Position numbers and translations under genes: made by a program
The notes under the pieces: model-generated
Seen by the model: only the letters and a program-made list of their open reading frames with translations
What the model was told of the DNA's origin: nothing
Database searches by the model: none
In this document: piece by piece, positions 1 through 6,003 of the stretch
How positions within the stretch are numbered: position 1 is the stretch's first letter
Layout of the letters: every line of letters starts with the position of its first letter
Origin: CAYMTR01 sp964393405
GTDB lineage: Bacteria > Bacteroidota > Bacteroidia > Bacteroidales > Prolixibacteraceae
Assembly (NCBI GenBank): GCA_964393405.1
Contig: CAYMTR010000090.1
Span: 1 to 6,003 of the forward strand
Direction: 5' to 3'
DNA: 6,003 nucleotides

Positions 1-199
1 ATATGGTTTTATGTGGATTGGTAATTGCCTGACGTTTTGCAGGATCTCCAATTTTACGTTCGCCATTTTCAATGAACGCAACTACAGAAGGAGTAGTTCT
101 TTTGCCTTCATTGTTTGGTATTACAACAGGTTCACTTCCTTCCATTACAGAAACACAAGAGTTTGTTGTACCTAAGTCAATTCCGATTATTTTTCCCAT
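1..199 (-). CDS. dnaK: Chaperone DnaK (Hsp70), N-terminal fragment
   Basis: This is the first 66 codons of the Hsp70 chaperone DnaK; the rest lies beyond the left edge. The translation begins MGKIIGIDLGTTNSC, the phosphate-1 signature of the Hsp70 ATPase domain. It continues with the conserved EGKRTTPSVVAF segment (residues 31-42) and the GDPAKRQAITNP segment (residues 51-62), which line up without gaps with typical bacterial DnaK. DnaK is a cytoplasmic ATP-driven chaperone working with DnaJ and GrpE in protein folding and heat-shock recovery. The ATG at 199-197 is the family's normal start. The upstream leader is A/T-rich with no Shine-Dalgarno sequence, as is usual in Bacteroidota. The 166-bp gap to the next gene upstream suggests it has its own promoter. 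Identity is secure; nothing can be said about the missing part. Confidence 0.97.
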   Translation of the reverse strand, partial: MGKIIGIDLGTTNSCVSVMEGSEPVVIPNNEGKRTTPSVVAFIENGERKIGDPAKRQAITNPHKTI

Positions 200-289
200 A
201 TTATGTTATGTTTTAATATTTTTCATGTAGATGGTCTTTATTTATCAATGACTATGCCATCATCGACTTTCCCACGATTTATGAAAAAA

Positions 290-350
290 TGACACTTATT
301 TTAGAATGCTGAGATTATTAATGTCAGTTTTCTTGTTAATAAACATGACA
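290..350 (-). promoter_or_regulatory. Possible dnaK control region with TGTCA/TGACA pentamers
   Basis: In the 166-bp gap upstream of dnaK, three copies of one pentamer occur in alternating orientation. On the plus strand they are TGACA at 290-294, TGTCA at 322-326 and TGACA at 346-350. Neighbouring copies therefore form inverted pairs, with 27 and 19 bases between them. No TAnnTTTG -7 box was found in this gap, so the dnaK promoter could not be placed. The pentamers may belong to a heat-shock promoter or regulator site, but pentamers recur by chance in AT-rich DNA. The call is tentative. Confidence 0.22.
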
Positions 351-365
351 AAAGTGCTGAAAAGA

Positions 366-950
366 TTACCGGGTTTCACCCCTTTTCTTTATCCTGTACA
401 TTAGAAACAATAAGATTCCTGTGCAAGCAGTTGCTCTTAGTGCATATACGGCTGCAAGAATACCCTCGCTGGAAATGAGTGAAATAAAAGGCGTGACCAT
501 CATGACTATCCATACTGAAAAGGGCTCAGTATTTTCTTTGGCCTTTAACATCCTTTTTATAACAGGAAAATATGAAATGATCATGATTAATTGTATCCCA
601 ATATTGGCAACCCAATGGTTCTGAGTTATCGCCCAAAAGATAATTATTGCTGCTACTACTCCCAGACATAGCAGATCAAACTTTGTAAATTTTGAGCTGT
701 CATCTCCTAAAAACAAAATTGTAAAGCTGACAAACGTGACCATAAACAAATCTGTGGTGTTGAGTGCATTGTCCCAGAAATTGTAGTCGCCTTCCTTAAT
801 GTAGGTGACTAAACTCATCGACACAGCAATTGTAAAAAATAACCACATAGCAAGTGCCGGCTTAATTCTTTTCTTTTTTAAGAGACGGAAATAAGTAACT
901 GCTACGTAAATATTTAATAAGGAGACTATTATGAAAACCAGTAGTTTCAC
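366..950 (-). CDS. Seven-helix membrane protein, possibly PQ-loop/SWEET-like
   Basis: A 194-residue integral membrane protein of unknown function. Hydrophobic segments lie at about residues 2-22, 32-50, 62-81, 91-109, 113-132, 142-161 and 165-186, giving seven likely helices with short, often basic loops and a basic C-terminus (RIKKRGETR). Two segments look alike: YFRLLKKKRIKP...MW (20-36) and YFPVIKRMLKAKENTEPFSVW (127-147, quoted here as its pattern). A repeated helix-loop-helix of this kind within a 3+1+3 arrangement is the pattern of PQ-loop/SWEET transporters, but the diagnostic PQ pair is absent, so this remains inference. The start is GTG at 950-948: an in-frame TAA lies six codons upstream and the first in-frame ATG is codon 35, which would remove the first helix. 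It begins 38 bp after the endoglucanase stop on the same strand with no terminator between, so it is probably cotranscribed. No substrate can be assigned. Confidence 0.75.
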   Translation of the reverse strand: MKLLVFIIVSLLNIYVAVTYFRLLKKKRIKPALAMWLFFTIAVSMSLVTYIKEGDYNFWDNALNTTDLFMVTFVSFTILFLGDDSSKFTKFDLLCLGVVAAIIIFWAITQNHWVANIGIQLIMIISYFPVIKRMLKAKENTEPFSVWIVMMVTPFISLISSEGILAAVYALRATACTGILLFLMYRIKKRGETR

Positions 951-988
951 TTGGCGTTGATTGATTTTTTATTTGAATTTGCTGAAAC

Positions 989-1984
989 TTATTTCATTAA
1001 TTCCGAATACTTCCTCGCCAATTCTTCTTTTACAAATAATCCTGAAGGTTTTATCTGAGAATTTGTCCAATGTCCTTTTGATGATGCTCCCTTTTTAAGT
1101 ATTGCTGACGATTCTTTTTTCTCCGAAATCGACCAATTACAATGACTGATATGGTATTTGTCCATAAATTTATACCAGTTATATGTGTCTTCAGTATATA
1201 CTGGTCCATCTCCATTTGCATCTGTTGTCCCATACTCAGATACAAAAAGACACAAACCTTTATTAATTGCAACTTCCGCTTTGTCCATCAACCACTGCTT
1301 GTGAGTACCTGAATAAAAATGTAGTGCATAAGCACAATTCTTATCAGTAAGTGGATTTAACGCTGCTTCATCCACATTCTGCGACCAGTTGGATGTCCCG
1401 CAAATAATGATATTATCAGGGTCATACTTTCTTATCTCTGCAATAACTTCTTCGCAATATGGCTTGATAACATTATCCCATGACACCATAAGTGGTTCAT
1501 TGTAAATTTCGTATATCACATTTGGATATTTACCGTATTTCTGTGCCATATCAGCAAAAAAGGTCTTGGCTTCCTTTATAAAATTTTCTGCATTGTGTTC
1601 GTGAAAATCAATAATGACATATATTCCAAGCTTAATTGAAGCATCAACTACCTTCTCAACTTTCTTTTGCTCTCTTTCAGGATGTTTGGAATATCCATCA
1701 TGGTTTACTGCCATCGCTGCCCTTACTATCGAACATTTCCAGTCATCTTTTAACCATTTAACGCATTGGTAGTTATAATATTTACCGTACCATTGGCTCC
1801 AGAAAAAAGACATGCCTGTTAGTTGAACTATCTCACCATTCTGCCCAACTAAGTTTGTGCCGTTTATACTTAATTGCCCGAATTTTTCAACAGGTGTCTG
1901 ATTGCCTGATGCAGGAAATGAAATAACGGATAAAGTCATAATAATCGAAAAAAGGGATATAAGGAAGTATGGCTTTGAGTTCAT
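989..1984 (-). CDS. Secreted endo-beta-1,4-glucanase (cellulase), GH5 family
   Basis: A 331-residue glycoside hydrolase family 5 enzyme, most like the Cel5A-type subfamily (GH5_2), expected to hydrolyse internal beta-1,4 bonds in cellulose or related beta-glucans by the retaining mechanism. A signal peptide spans about residues 1-27, with likely cleavage near PASG-NQ and no lipobox cysteine. The TIM barrel fills the rest. Visible landmarks are GMSFFWSQW (57-65), VRAAM (87-91), the DFHEH strand (126-130), the general acid/base Glu163 in YNEP, His222 in HFYS, the nucleophile Glu250 in VSEYGTT, and CNWSISEK (282-289). All expected catalytic residues are present. There is no carbohydrate-binding module and no obvious type IX secretion C-terminal domain, so it is probably periplasmic or released by an unclear route. 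A flavodoxin gene ends 62 bp upstream and a membrane-protein gene follows 38 bp downstream, both on the same strand. Family assignment is firm; the exact glucan is not determinable. Confidence 0.94.
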   Translation of the reverse strand: MNSKPYFLISLFSIIMTLSVISFPASGNQTPVEKFGQLSINGTNLVGQNGEIVQLTGMSFFWSQWYGKYYNYQCVKWLKDDWKCSIVRAAMAVNHDGYSKHPEREQKKVEKVVDASIKLGIYVIIDFHEHNAENFIKEAKTFFADMAQKYGKYPNVIYEIYNEPLMVSWDNVIKPYCEEVIAEIRKYDPDNIIICGTSNWSQNVDEAALNPLTDKNCAYALHFYSGTHKQWLMDKAEVAINKGLCLFVSEYGTTDANGDGPVYTEDTYNWYKFMDKYHISHCNWSISEKKESSAILKKGASSKGHWTNSQIKPSGLFVKEELARKYSELMK

Positions 1985-2012
1985 AAAGTATTTGATTAAT
2001 GATTTGTCGTTA

Positions 2013-2020
2013 TAAATATA
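2013..2020 (-). promoter_or_regulatory. Possible -7 box of the endoglucanase gene
   Basis: On the minus strand these bases read TATATTTA, seven of eight matching the Bacteroidota -7 consensus TAnnTTTG. The box ends 29 bases before the endoglucanase ATG, which would give a leader of roughly 20 bases. No convincing TTG lies at the usual -33 spacing. An 8-bp inverted repeat (TGATTTGT, 2000-2007 and 2028-2035) flanks the box and could be an operator or chance in AT-rich DNA. If the box is real, the endoglucanase can be transcribed independently of the flavodoxin gene. Confidence 0.35.
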
Positions 2021-2046
2021 GAAAAAAACAAATCAAAAAATACTCG

Positions 2047-2517
2047 TTAAACATTACAAATCTTTTTTCCCCATTCTTCTGCTCGTTCAATTTCACCTTC
2101 TTTTAGTGGTCCCTGCTCCCCGGTAACAAGAAATCCTTCTCCGGGTAACAATAGGTTGGCATTAAGTTTTGTTAGCTTTTTTGCCATTGTGTTTGCAGCA
2201 TACCCACCCTTGCTTACAAAAAATTTGGCTAAGCCCGATTTGATTGTGTCCAAATCTATTCTTGTGTCATATGCTGCACAATTTAACCCCGCAAGTTTTG
2301 AACCATGCTCATTGATAAATTTTGTTATTAATTCTGTAGGACTGAACTTCCTTGTTGGTGAACCAATGATAACGGTTGATACTCCTTTTAAATGCTCCGG
2401 TTTAAAATCAGCGATTCTGATTATGCTTGTCTCTTCTTGTTTGAAATGCTTTGAAACGGCATTGGCTATCTTCTCTGTATTCCCAAAGAATGAATCAAAT
2501 ATGATAAGTGTTTTCAT
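2047..2517 (-). CDS. Flavodoxin family protein
   Basis: A 156-residue single-domain flavodoxin-like protein, expected to bind FMN and carry electrons in the cytoplasm; its redox partner is unknown. The FMN phosphate loop is at the N-terminus: FDSFFGNTEKIA, with Ser9, Gly12, Asn13 and Thr14. The second conserved loop is GSPTRKFSPT (52-61), the third is AAYDTR (81-86), and the C-terminal stretch VTGEQGPLKEGEIERAEEW (131-149) is typical of the stand-alone flavodoxin/nitric-oxide-synthase-like group rather than the long electron-transfer flavodoxins. The reading frame stays open upstream to an ATG at 2589, adding 24 residues. The start at 2517 is preferred because it puts the first beta strand (MKTLIIFDS) at the N-terminus, where the fold has it; the extension has no domain character. 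It is transcribed divergently from the GH3 gene. Any role in glucan metabolism is unsupported. Confidence 0.9.
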   Translation of the reverse strand: MKTLIIFDSFFGNTEKIANAVSKHFKQEETSIIRIADFKPEHLKGVSTVIIGSPTRKFSPTELITKFINEHGSKLAGLNCAAYDTRIDLDTIKSGLAKFFVSKGGYAANTMAKKLTKLNANLLLPGEGFLVTGEQGPLKEGEIERAEEWGKKICNV

Positions 2518-2674
2518 GGCTGTATTCTTAAAATTGATTGATTGAATTATTTGTAGCAGAAAGGTTTTGTTAATTACAATTTTCATCATTTTTTTTCAAG
2601 AAAAATTGATTATTCTAAGATGAAATAAGCAATAAATGTAAAATGCATTCTTAATATTCCTTAATACTGAGATA

Positions 2675-2718
2675 TGATGTGTTATTGATGTATTTTTTAT
2701 GAATTTTTGATGTATTCC
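2675..2718 (+). repeat. Four tandem 11-bp direct repeats upstream of the GH3 gene
   Basis: Four contiguous 11-base units occupy this stretch: TGATGTGTTAT (2675-2685), TGATGTATTTT (2686-2696), TTATGAATTTT (2697-2707) and TGATGTATTCC (2708-2718). Relative to TGATGTATTTT they match at 9, 11, 9 and 9 of 11 positions. The 11-bp period places each unit on nearly the same face of the helix. The array lies about 28 bp upstream of the likely -7 box of the GH3 gene, where an activator would bind. Response regulators of the OmpR/PhoB class bind direct repeats with this spacing, but no cognate regulator is visible here. Low-complexity chance similarity cannot be excluded. Confidence 0.45.
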
Positions 2719-2746
2719 CTAAAGCCGTTCTCCTCCAACTAAATCT

Positions 2747-2754
2747 TATCTTTA
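2747..2754 (+). promoter_or_regulatory. Possible -7 box of the GH3 beta-glucosidase gene
   Basis: TATCTTTA matches seven of eight positions of the Bacteroidota -7 consensus TAnnTTTG and ends 29 bases before the ATG at 2783, the same spacing as the box upstream of the endoglucanase gene. The region at the expected -33 distance has no TTG, which would fit a promoter needing an activator, possibly at the 11-bp repeats just upstream. Position and sequence are the only support. Confidence 0.35.
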
Positions 2755-2782
2755 CACCATGAGAACCTAATACTTTATTATT

Positions 2783-5290
2783 ATGAAGAGATTATTTTAC
2801 ATTATCACAGTTTTAACTGTATTCATTCTGATGGTTTCCTGCTCACAGCAAAAGGGTGACCCGGAAATTGAAAAAATCATCGACCAAATGACTCTTAAAG
2901 AGAAAGTTGATTTTATTGGTGGTACTAATGGATTTTATATCAGGGCTTACGAACATCTTGGTATTCCTGAAATCAGAATGGCAGATGGTCCCGTTGGTGT
3001 GAGAAACCCGGGTCCTTCAACTTCATTCCCCGCCAGCATTGCCCTTGCTGCTTCTTTTGACAAAGAAATTGCTGCAAAAGTGGGAAAGGCTATCGGAAGC
3101 GAAGCCAAATCTAAAAATGTTCATATCATGCTTGGTCCTGCTATGAACATCCATAGGGCTCCTTTCTGTGGTCGTAATTTTGAATATCTTGGGGAAGATC
3201 CTTTTCTCGCCGGTAAGATTGCAGCGGAATATACAAAAGCTATGCAGGGCGAAGGGATAATCGCAACTGCTAAGCATTATGCTGCCAATTATCAGGACTT
3301 CAATCGCCACCTTGTTTCTTCAAATATGGACGAAAGAACTCTCCACGAAATCTATCTTCCTGCTTTTAAAACTACTGTTCTTGAAGGGGGAGTAGCTACT
3401 GTAATGACTTCTTATAACCTTGTAAATGGAATTCATGCTTCCGAACACAACTACCTGAATAACGAAATTCTTAAAGGTGAATGGGGCTTTGAAGGTTTTA
3501 TTATGTCCGATTGGGTTTCTACTTACAATGGCATAGCTTGCGCCAAAGGTGGTCTCGATATTGAAATGCCTTCAGGTAAATATATGGCTGCCGATACTCT
3601 TATTCCAGCTATCGAAAGTGGTAAACTCGATGAAAAGATAATCGATGATAAGGTTAGAAGAATTCTTGGTGTTTATAAAAGATTCGGACTTCTGGAAAAC
3701 GCTGATATTGCTAAAGGATTTACTCTTGATGAAAACTTATCCCGTTCTGTGGCTTTGGATGCCGCAAGGGGCGGAATTGTTCTCCTGAAAAATGAAAACA
3801 GTTTTTTACCTCTTGAAAAGCAAAATATTAAATCTGTTGCCGTAATTGGTCCTAATGCTAATCCTGCAATTACCGGAGGTGGTGGTAGTTCGTTCGTTAA
3901 TCGTTTATATGCCTTTTCTATGCCTGAAGCAATTAAATCTATTGCCGGAGAAGGTGTTGAGGTTAAATACGCCAAAGGTGTTTACACCGGAGAAAGACTG
4001 CCCGACGGTTTCTTTAATGATTTCAACTTCTATGTAAAAGAAGATGGGGCTAAAAAGAATGGTGTTAAAGCTGATTTTTATAAAGGATTAAACCTTGAGG
4101 GTGATGTAATCAGTACCAAGACTTTTGAAAAGCTAAACCTTGATAAAGGTAATATGGCAGATGATATTGTCCCTGCTGAAGATTTCTCAGCAAGGTTTAC
4201 TTGTTATTTCTCTCCTGAAGTTACAGGTTCTTATTGGCTTGGTCTTGCAGGCGACGATGGATACAAATTGTTTGTCGATGGCAAAATGATCATCGAACAA
4301 TGGCAAAACCAGGGTGAAACTATCAGAAAATACGAAAGCACTTTTAAGAAAGGGCAGGAGTATAAGATTGAAGTTGAATACTATCAGGCCGGAGGCGACG
4401 CTGTTATCCGACTTGGTTCACTTAAGCGCGAAGGTAAAGATTTAGGTCCCGAAGAATATTTGGCAGAAGCAGTAAAAGCAGCAAAAAGTTCTGATATAGC
4501 AATTGTATGCGTGGGCTTTAGCAATGAAACTGAAAGTGAAGGCTCTGACCGCTCTTTTGAAATGCCTTTCAAACAAAGCGAATTGGTTCAAATGATCAGT
4601 GCTGCAAATCCTAACACAATTGTTGTTCTTAATTCAGGCGGAAATGTTGAAATGGAATCATGGATCAACGGAGTCAAAGGTCTGCTACATGCCTGGTATC
4701 CCGGACAAGAAGGTGCTTTAGCTATTGCCGAAATAATCTTTGGCCTTACTAATCCTTCTGCTAAACTTCCAGTTTCTTTTGAAAATAAATGGGAAGATAA
4801 CCCCACTTTCAATTCTTATTGGGACGACGACAAAGACCTGAATGTTGATTTCACCGAAGGTATTTTCGTTGGTTACCGTCATTATGACAAAAGCAGTGTT
4901 AAGCCAAGGTTCCCATTCGGTTACGGTCTTTCATACACTACTTTTGATATTGATAATGTCAAAATGGAAAACGAAAATATCAAATCTGGCGACATTAAGT
5001 TTTCTGTTGATGTTACAAATTCAGGAAATATGGATGGTGCTGAAGTAATTCAGGTTTATGTCTCCGATAAAGAATCTTCCTTGCCACGTCCGGTTAAGGA
5101 ATTGAAGGAGTTTGGCAAAGTATTCCTCAAAGTAGGTGAAAAGAAAACCCTTTCTTTCAGCCTAAATAAAGATGCTTTCTCTTTTTACGACCCTGCTAAA
5201 CATGGATGGGTTCTTGAACCTGGAGAGTTTGAAATCCTTATTGGAAATTCGTCAACTGATATAAGACAAAGCCTTACGCTTAAATTATAG
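2783..5290 (+). CDS. GH3 beta-glucosidase lipoprotein with PA14 insert and Fn3-like C-terminus
   Basis: An 835-residue family 3 glycoside hydrolase expected to release glucose from the non-reducing ends of beta-glucosides and cello-oligosaccharides. A lipoprotein signal ends at the lipobox LMVSC, with Cys20 as the likely lipidated residue, so it is membrane-anchored. The N-terminal barrel (about 28-310) holds MADGPVGVR (66-74), GRNFEYLGEDP (130-140), KHYAAN (164-169) and the nucleophile Asp243 in MSDW. The alpha/beta sandwich is split: it starts near 325 (RGGIVLLKN) and resumes near 555, interrupted by a PA14 module at about 425-550 (ADFYKG, GLAGDDGYKLFVDG, IEVEYYQ). The acid/base is probably Glu586 in ESEGSDR. 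The Fn3-like domain spans about 738-825. This order matches Kluyveromyces marxianus BglI, whose PA14 domain shapes the substrate site. It differs from E. coli BglX, which lacks PA14, so no symbol is given. A phased repeat array and a -7-like box precede the gene and a hairpin terminator follows it, so it is probably monocistronic. All key residues are present; the preferred beta-linkage is not determinable. Confidence 0.94.
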   Translation: MKRLFYIITVLTVFILMVSCSQQKGDPEIEKIIDQMTLKEKVDFIGGTNGFYIRAYEHLGIPEIRMADGPVGVRNPGPSTSFPASIALAASFDKEIAAKVGKAIGSEAKSKNVHIMLGPAMNIHRAPFCGRNFEYLGEDPFLAGKIAAEYTKAMQGEGIIATAKHYAANYQDFNRHLVSSNMDERTLHEIYLPAFKTTVLEGGVATVMTSYNLVNGIHASEHNYLNNEILKGEWGFEGFIMSDWVSTYNGIACAKGGLDIEMPSGKYMAADTLIPAIESGKLDEKIIDDKVRRILGVYKRFGLLENADIAKGFTLDENLSRSVALDAARGGIVLLKNENSFLPLEKQNIKSVAVIGPNANPAITGGGGSSFVNRLYAFSMPEAIKSIAGEGVEVKYAKGVYTGERLPDGFFNDFNFYVKEDGAKKNGVKADFYKGLNLEGDVISTKTFEKLNLDKGNMADDIVPAEDFSARFTCYFSPEVTGSYWLGLAGDDGYKLFVDGKMIIEQWQNQGETIRKYESTFKKGQEYKIEVEYYQAGGDAVIRLGSLKREGKDLGPEEYLAEAVKAAKSSDIAIVCVGFSNETESEGSDRSFEMPFKQSELVQMISAANPNTIVVLNSGGNVEMESWINGVKGLLHAWYPGQEGALAIAEIIFGLTNPSAKLPVSFENKWEDNPTFNSYWDDDKDLNVDFTEGIFVGYRHYDKSSVKPRFPFGYGLSYTTFDIDNVKMENENIKSGDIKFSVDVTNSGNMDGAEVIQVYVSDKESSLPRPVKELKEFGKVFLKVGEKKTLSFSLNKDAFSFYDPAKHGWVLEPGEFEILIGNSSTDIRQSLTLKL

Positions 5291-5303
5291 ATTACTGATA
5301 ATG

Positions 5304-5346
5304 AAAAATGGGTGCTTTAACTAATTAGAGCACCCATTTTTTTTTT
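5304..5346 (+). terminator. Intrinsic terminator of the GH3 gene, possibly bidirectional
   Basis: A perfect 13-bp inverted repeat (AAAAATGGGTGCT at 5304-5316, AGCACCCATTTTT at 5329-5341) encloses a 12-base loop, and a run of ten T follows from 5337 to 5346. It starts 13 bases after the GH3 stop codon. The left arm begins with five A, giving a shorter U run for transcription from the opposite side, so it may also stop the convergent gene whose stop codon overlaps the T run. Confidence 0.9.
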
Positions 5347-6003
5347 ATTTTTCCCCTGAAAATGTAATTATGATGTAATTAGTTTCCTCATCATCTGAAT
5401 ATATGACTGATGTTAATATCAGATCAGAATCAGGACCAATCATTTTTTGGTCATACATACTAACATGTGAAGCAACTTTTGAACCACTTATTTCAAACCG
5501 AGGACTGTATTCATCGTATTGATAATTCGGATTATACGGAATATCTGTAACTATAATGTCCGCATAATCAGTTCCATTAAAGAGAACGTTTGTCGATGTT
5601 TCGTGTGCTTCAAATGTCTTAATTACTAAACCATTTGCTGATAAAGTTGCTGAACATGAGCCTTTATTAAAATGATTATTGCCATCATAATCAGTGTATT
5701 GATAATCATAATTTACTGAAAATGATGCCCCGTTCCATTTAATCGGATAACTCGTTTTAACCCCCCATGGTGGAGAGTTTTCTAACCAAAGAGTTGAGTA
5801 ATCAAGGAATTCATTATTTGTATTTTGCTCTTCTGCTGAAAACATTATCTCTACCCATTGATACTTCTGAAGCCTGCTTAAAATTCCGTTGGCAATATTC
5901 GCCTCTGCAACAGCATGCCCGACCAGCTTATCATTCGAATCATCATAGAGATCAACTGTAACTTCAAAATCACCTTCTTTTGGAAATTTGTGTTTTATGA
6001 TAC
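5345..6003 (-). CDS. C-terminal part of an unidentified, probably secreted beta-rich protein
   Basis: The frame ending at TAA (5347-5345) is open to the right edge of the window, so 218 residues are visible and the N-terminus is missing. The ATG at 5845 (visible residue 53) is only an internal methionine: the 52 codons upstream contain no stop and read as normal protein. The first visible part, HKFPKEGDFEVTVDLYDD (4-21), resembles the end of a PKD or other immunoglobulin-like beta-sandwich module. The remainder is rich in Asn, Asp, Tyr, Ser and Thr with alternating hydrophobic residues, as in surface or secreted Bacteroidota proteins. It ends in NYIIITFSGEK and has no transmembrane anchor or recognisable type IX sorting domain. 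It converges on the GH3 gene and shares its terminator region. No function can be assigned; a carbohydrate-related or adhesive role would be a guess. Confidence 0.8.
   Translation of the reverse strand, partial: IIKHKFPKEGDFEVTVDLYDDSNDKLVGHAVAEANIANGILSRLQKYQWVEIMFSAEEQNTNNEFLDYSTLWLENSPPWGVKTSYPIKWNGASFSVNYDYQYTDYDGNNHFNKGSCSATLSANGLVIKTFEAHETSTNVLFNGTDYADIIVTDIPYNPNYQYDEYSPRFEISGSKVASHVSMYDQKMIGPDSDLILTSVIYSDDEETNYIIITFSGEK

Noticed and set aside
248..292. 14-codon plus-strand open frame in the gap upstream of dnaK
   Set aside because: Too short and without any start-region signal or recognisable peptide character; likely chance.
304..360. CIRCE-like half sites (TCAGCATTC and TCAGCACTT on the minus strand)
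   Set aside because: They resemble TTAGCACTC at seven of nine positions but are in the same orientation and 48 bp apart, whereas CIRCE is an inverted repeat with a 9-bp spacer.
364..391. Possible hairpin at the end of the membrane-protein gene (GAAAAG/CTTTTC with an inner GGG/CCC)
   Set aside because: The pairing is short and interrupted by an uneven bulge, and the stop codon is inside it, so a terminator cannot be supported.
421..624. 67-codon plus-strand open frame opposite the membrane protein gene
   Set aside because: It shows no family motif and is fully covered by the 194-residue membrane protein frame.
2000..2035. Inverted repeat TGATTTGT...ACAAATCA as a flavodoxin terminator
   Set aside because: The stem is only 8 bp, AT-rich and has a 20-base loop without a good T run after it; it is mentioned only as a possible operator.
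2156..2545. 129-codon plus-strand open frame opposite the flavodoxin gene
   Set aside because: The flavodoxin on the other strand has clear FMN-binding motifs; the antisense frame resembles no known protein.
2533..2545. Three tandem ATTG units upstream of the flavodoxin start
   Set aside because: A 12-base low-complexity run in AT-rich DNA, without further copies or a visible role.
3023..4812. Several 60-100 codon open frames on the opposite strand or other frames inside the GH3 gene
   Set aside because: They lie wholly within a gene with complete domains and catalytic residues, have no recognisable protein features, and are expected shadows of a long coding region.

Overview
The window is an AT-rich stretch from a member of the Bacteroidota, probably Bacteroidales-like. 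Three things point there: genes lack Shine-Dalgarno sequences and sit behind A/T-rich leaders; two start codons are preceded by boxes close to the Bacteroidota -7 consensus TAnnTTTG; and the large glycosidase is a lipoprotein typical of polysaccharide-degrading members of the phylum. The genus cannot be fixed from this sequence.

Layout, left to right. The 5' end of dnaK (minus strand) runs off the left edge. A 166-bp intergenic region with three TGTCA/TGACA pentamers separates it from three more minus-strand genes. In transcription order these are a short-chain flavodoxin (2517-2047), a secreted GH5 endoglucanase (1984-989) and a seven-helix membrane protein (950-366, GTG start). A 265-bp divergent intergenic region follows, carrying four tandem 11-bp repeats and a -7-like box. 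It leads into a plus-strand GH3 beta-glucosidase lipoprotein with a PA14 insert and an Fn3-like C-terminus (2783-5290). A strong hairpin terminator closes that gene. It also overlaps the stop codon of a convergent minus-strand gene, which is open all the way to the right edge and is therefore only the C-terminal part of a larger, probably secreted protein.

How the genes could work together (inference). The GH5 enzyme would cut internal beta-1,4-glucan bonds and the GH3 enzyme would release glucose from the oligosaccharides, giving a minimal two-enzyme glucan-degrading pair. No SusC/SusD pair, sensor or transporter of a classical polysaccharide utilization locus is visible. The two glycosidase genes are on opposite strands but have matching start regions: a TAnnTTTA box ending the same distance from the ATG and no clear -33 element. 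The flavodoxin and the membrane protein have no demonstrated link to glucan use.

I see no RNA gene, insertion sequence or CRISPR array, and no clear evidence of a previously undescribed system. The most noteworthy non-coding signal is the helically phased 11-bp repeat array upstream of the GH3 gene.
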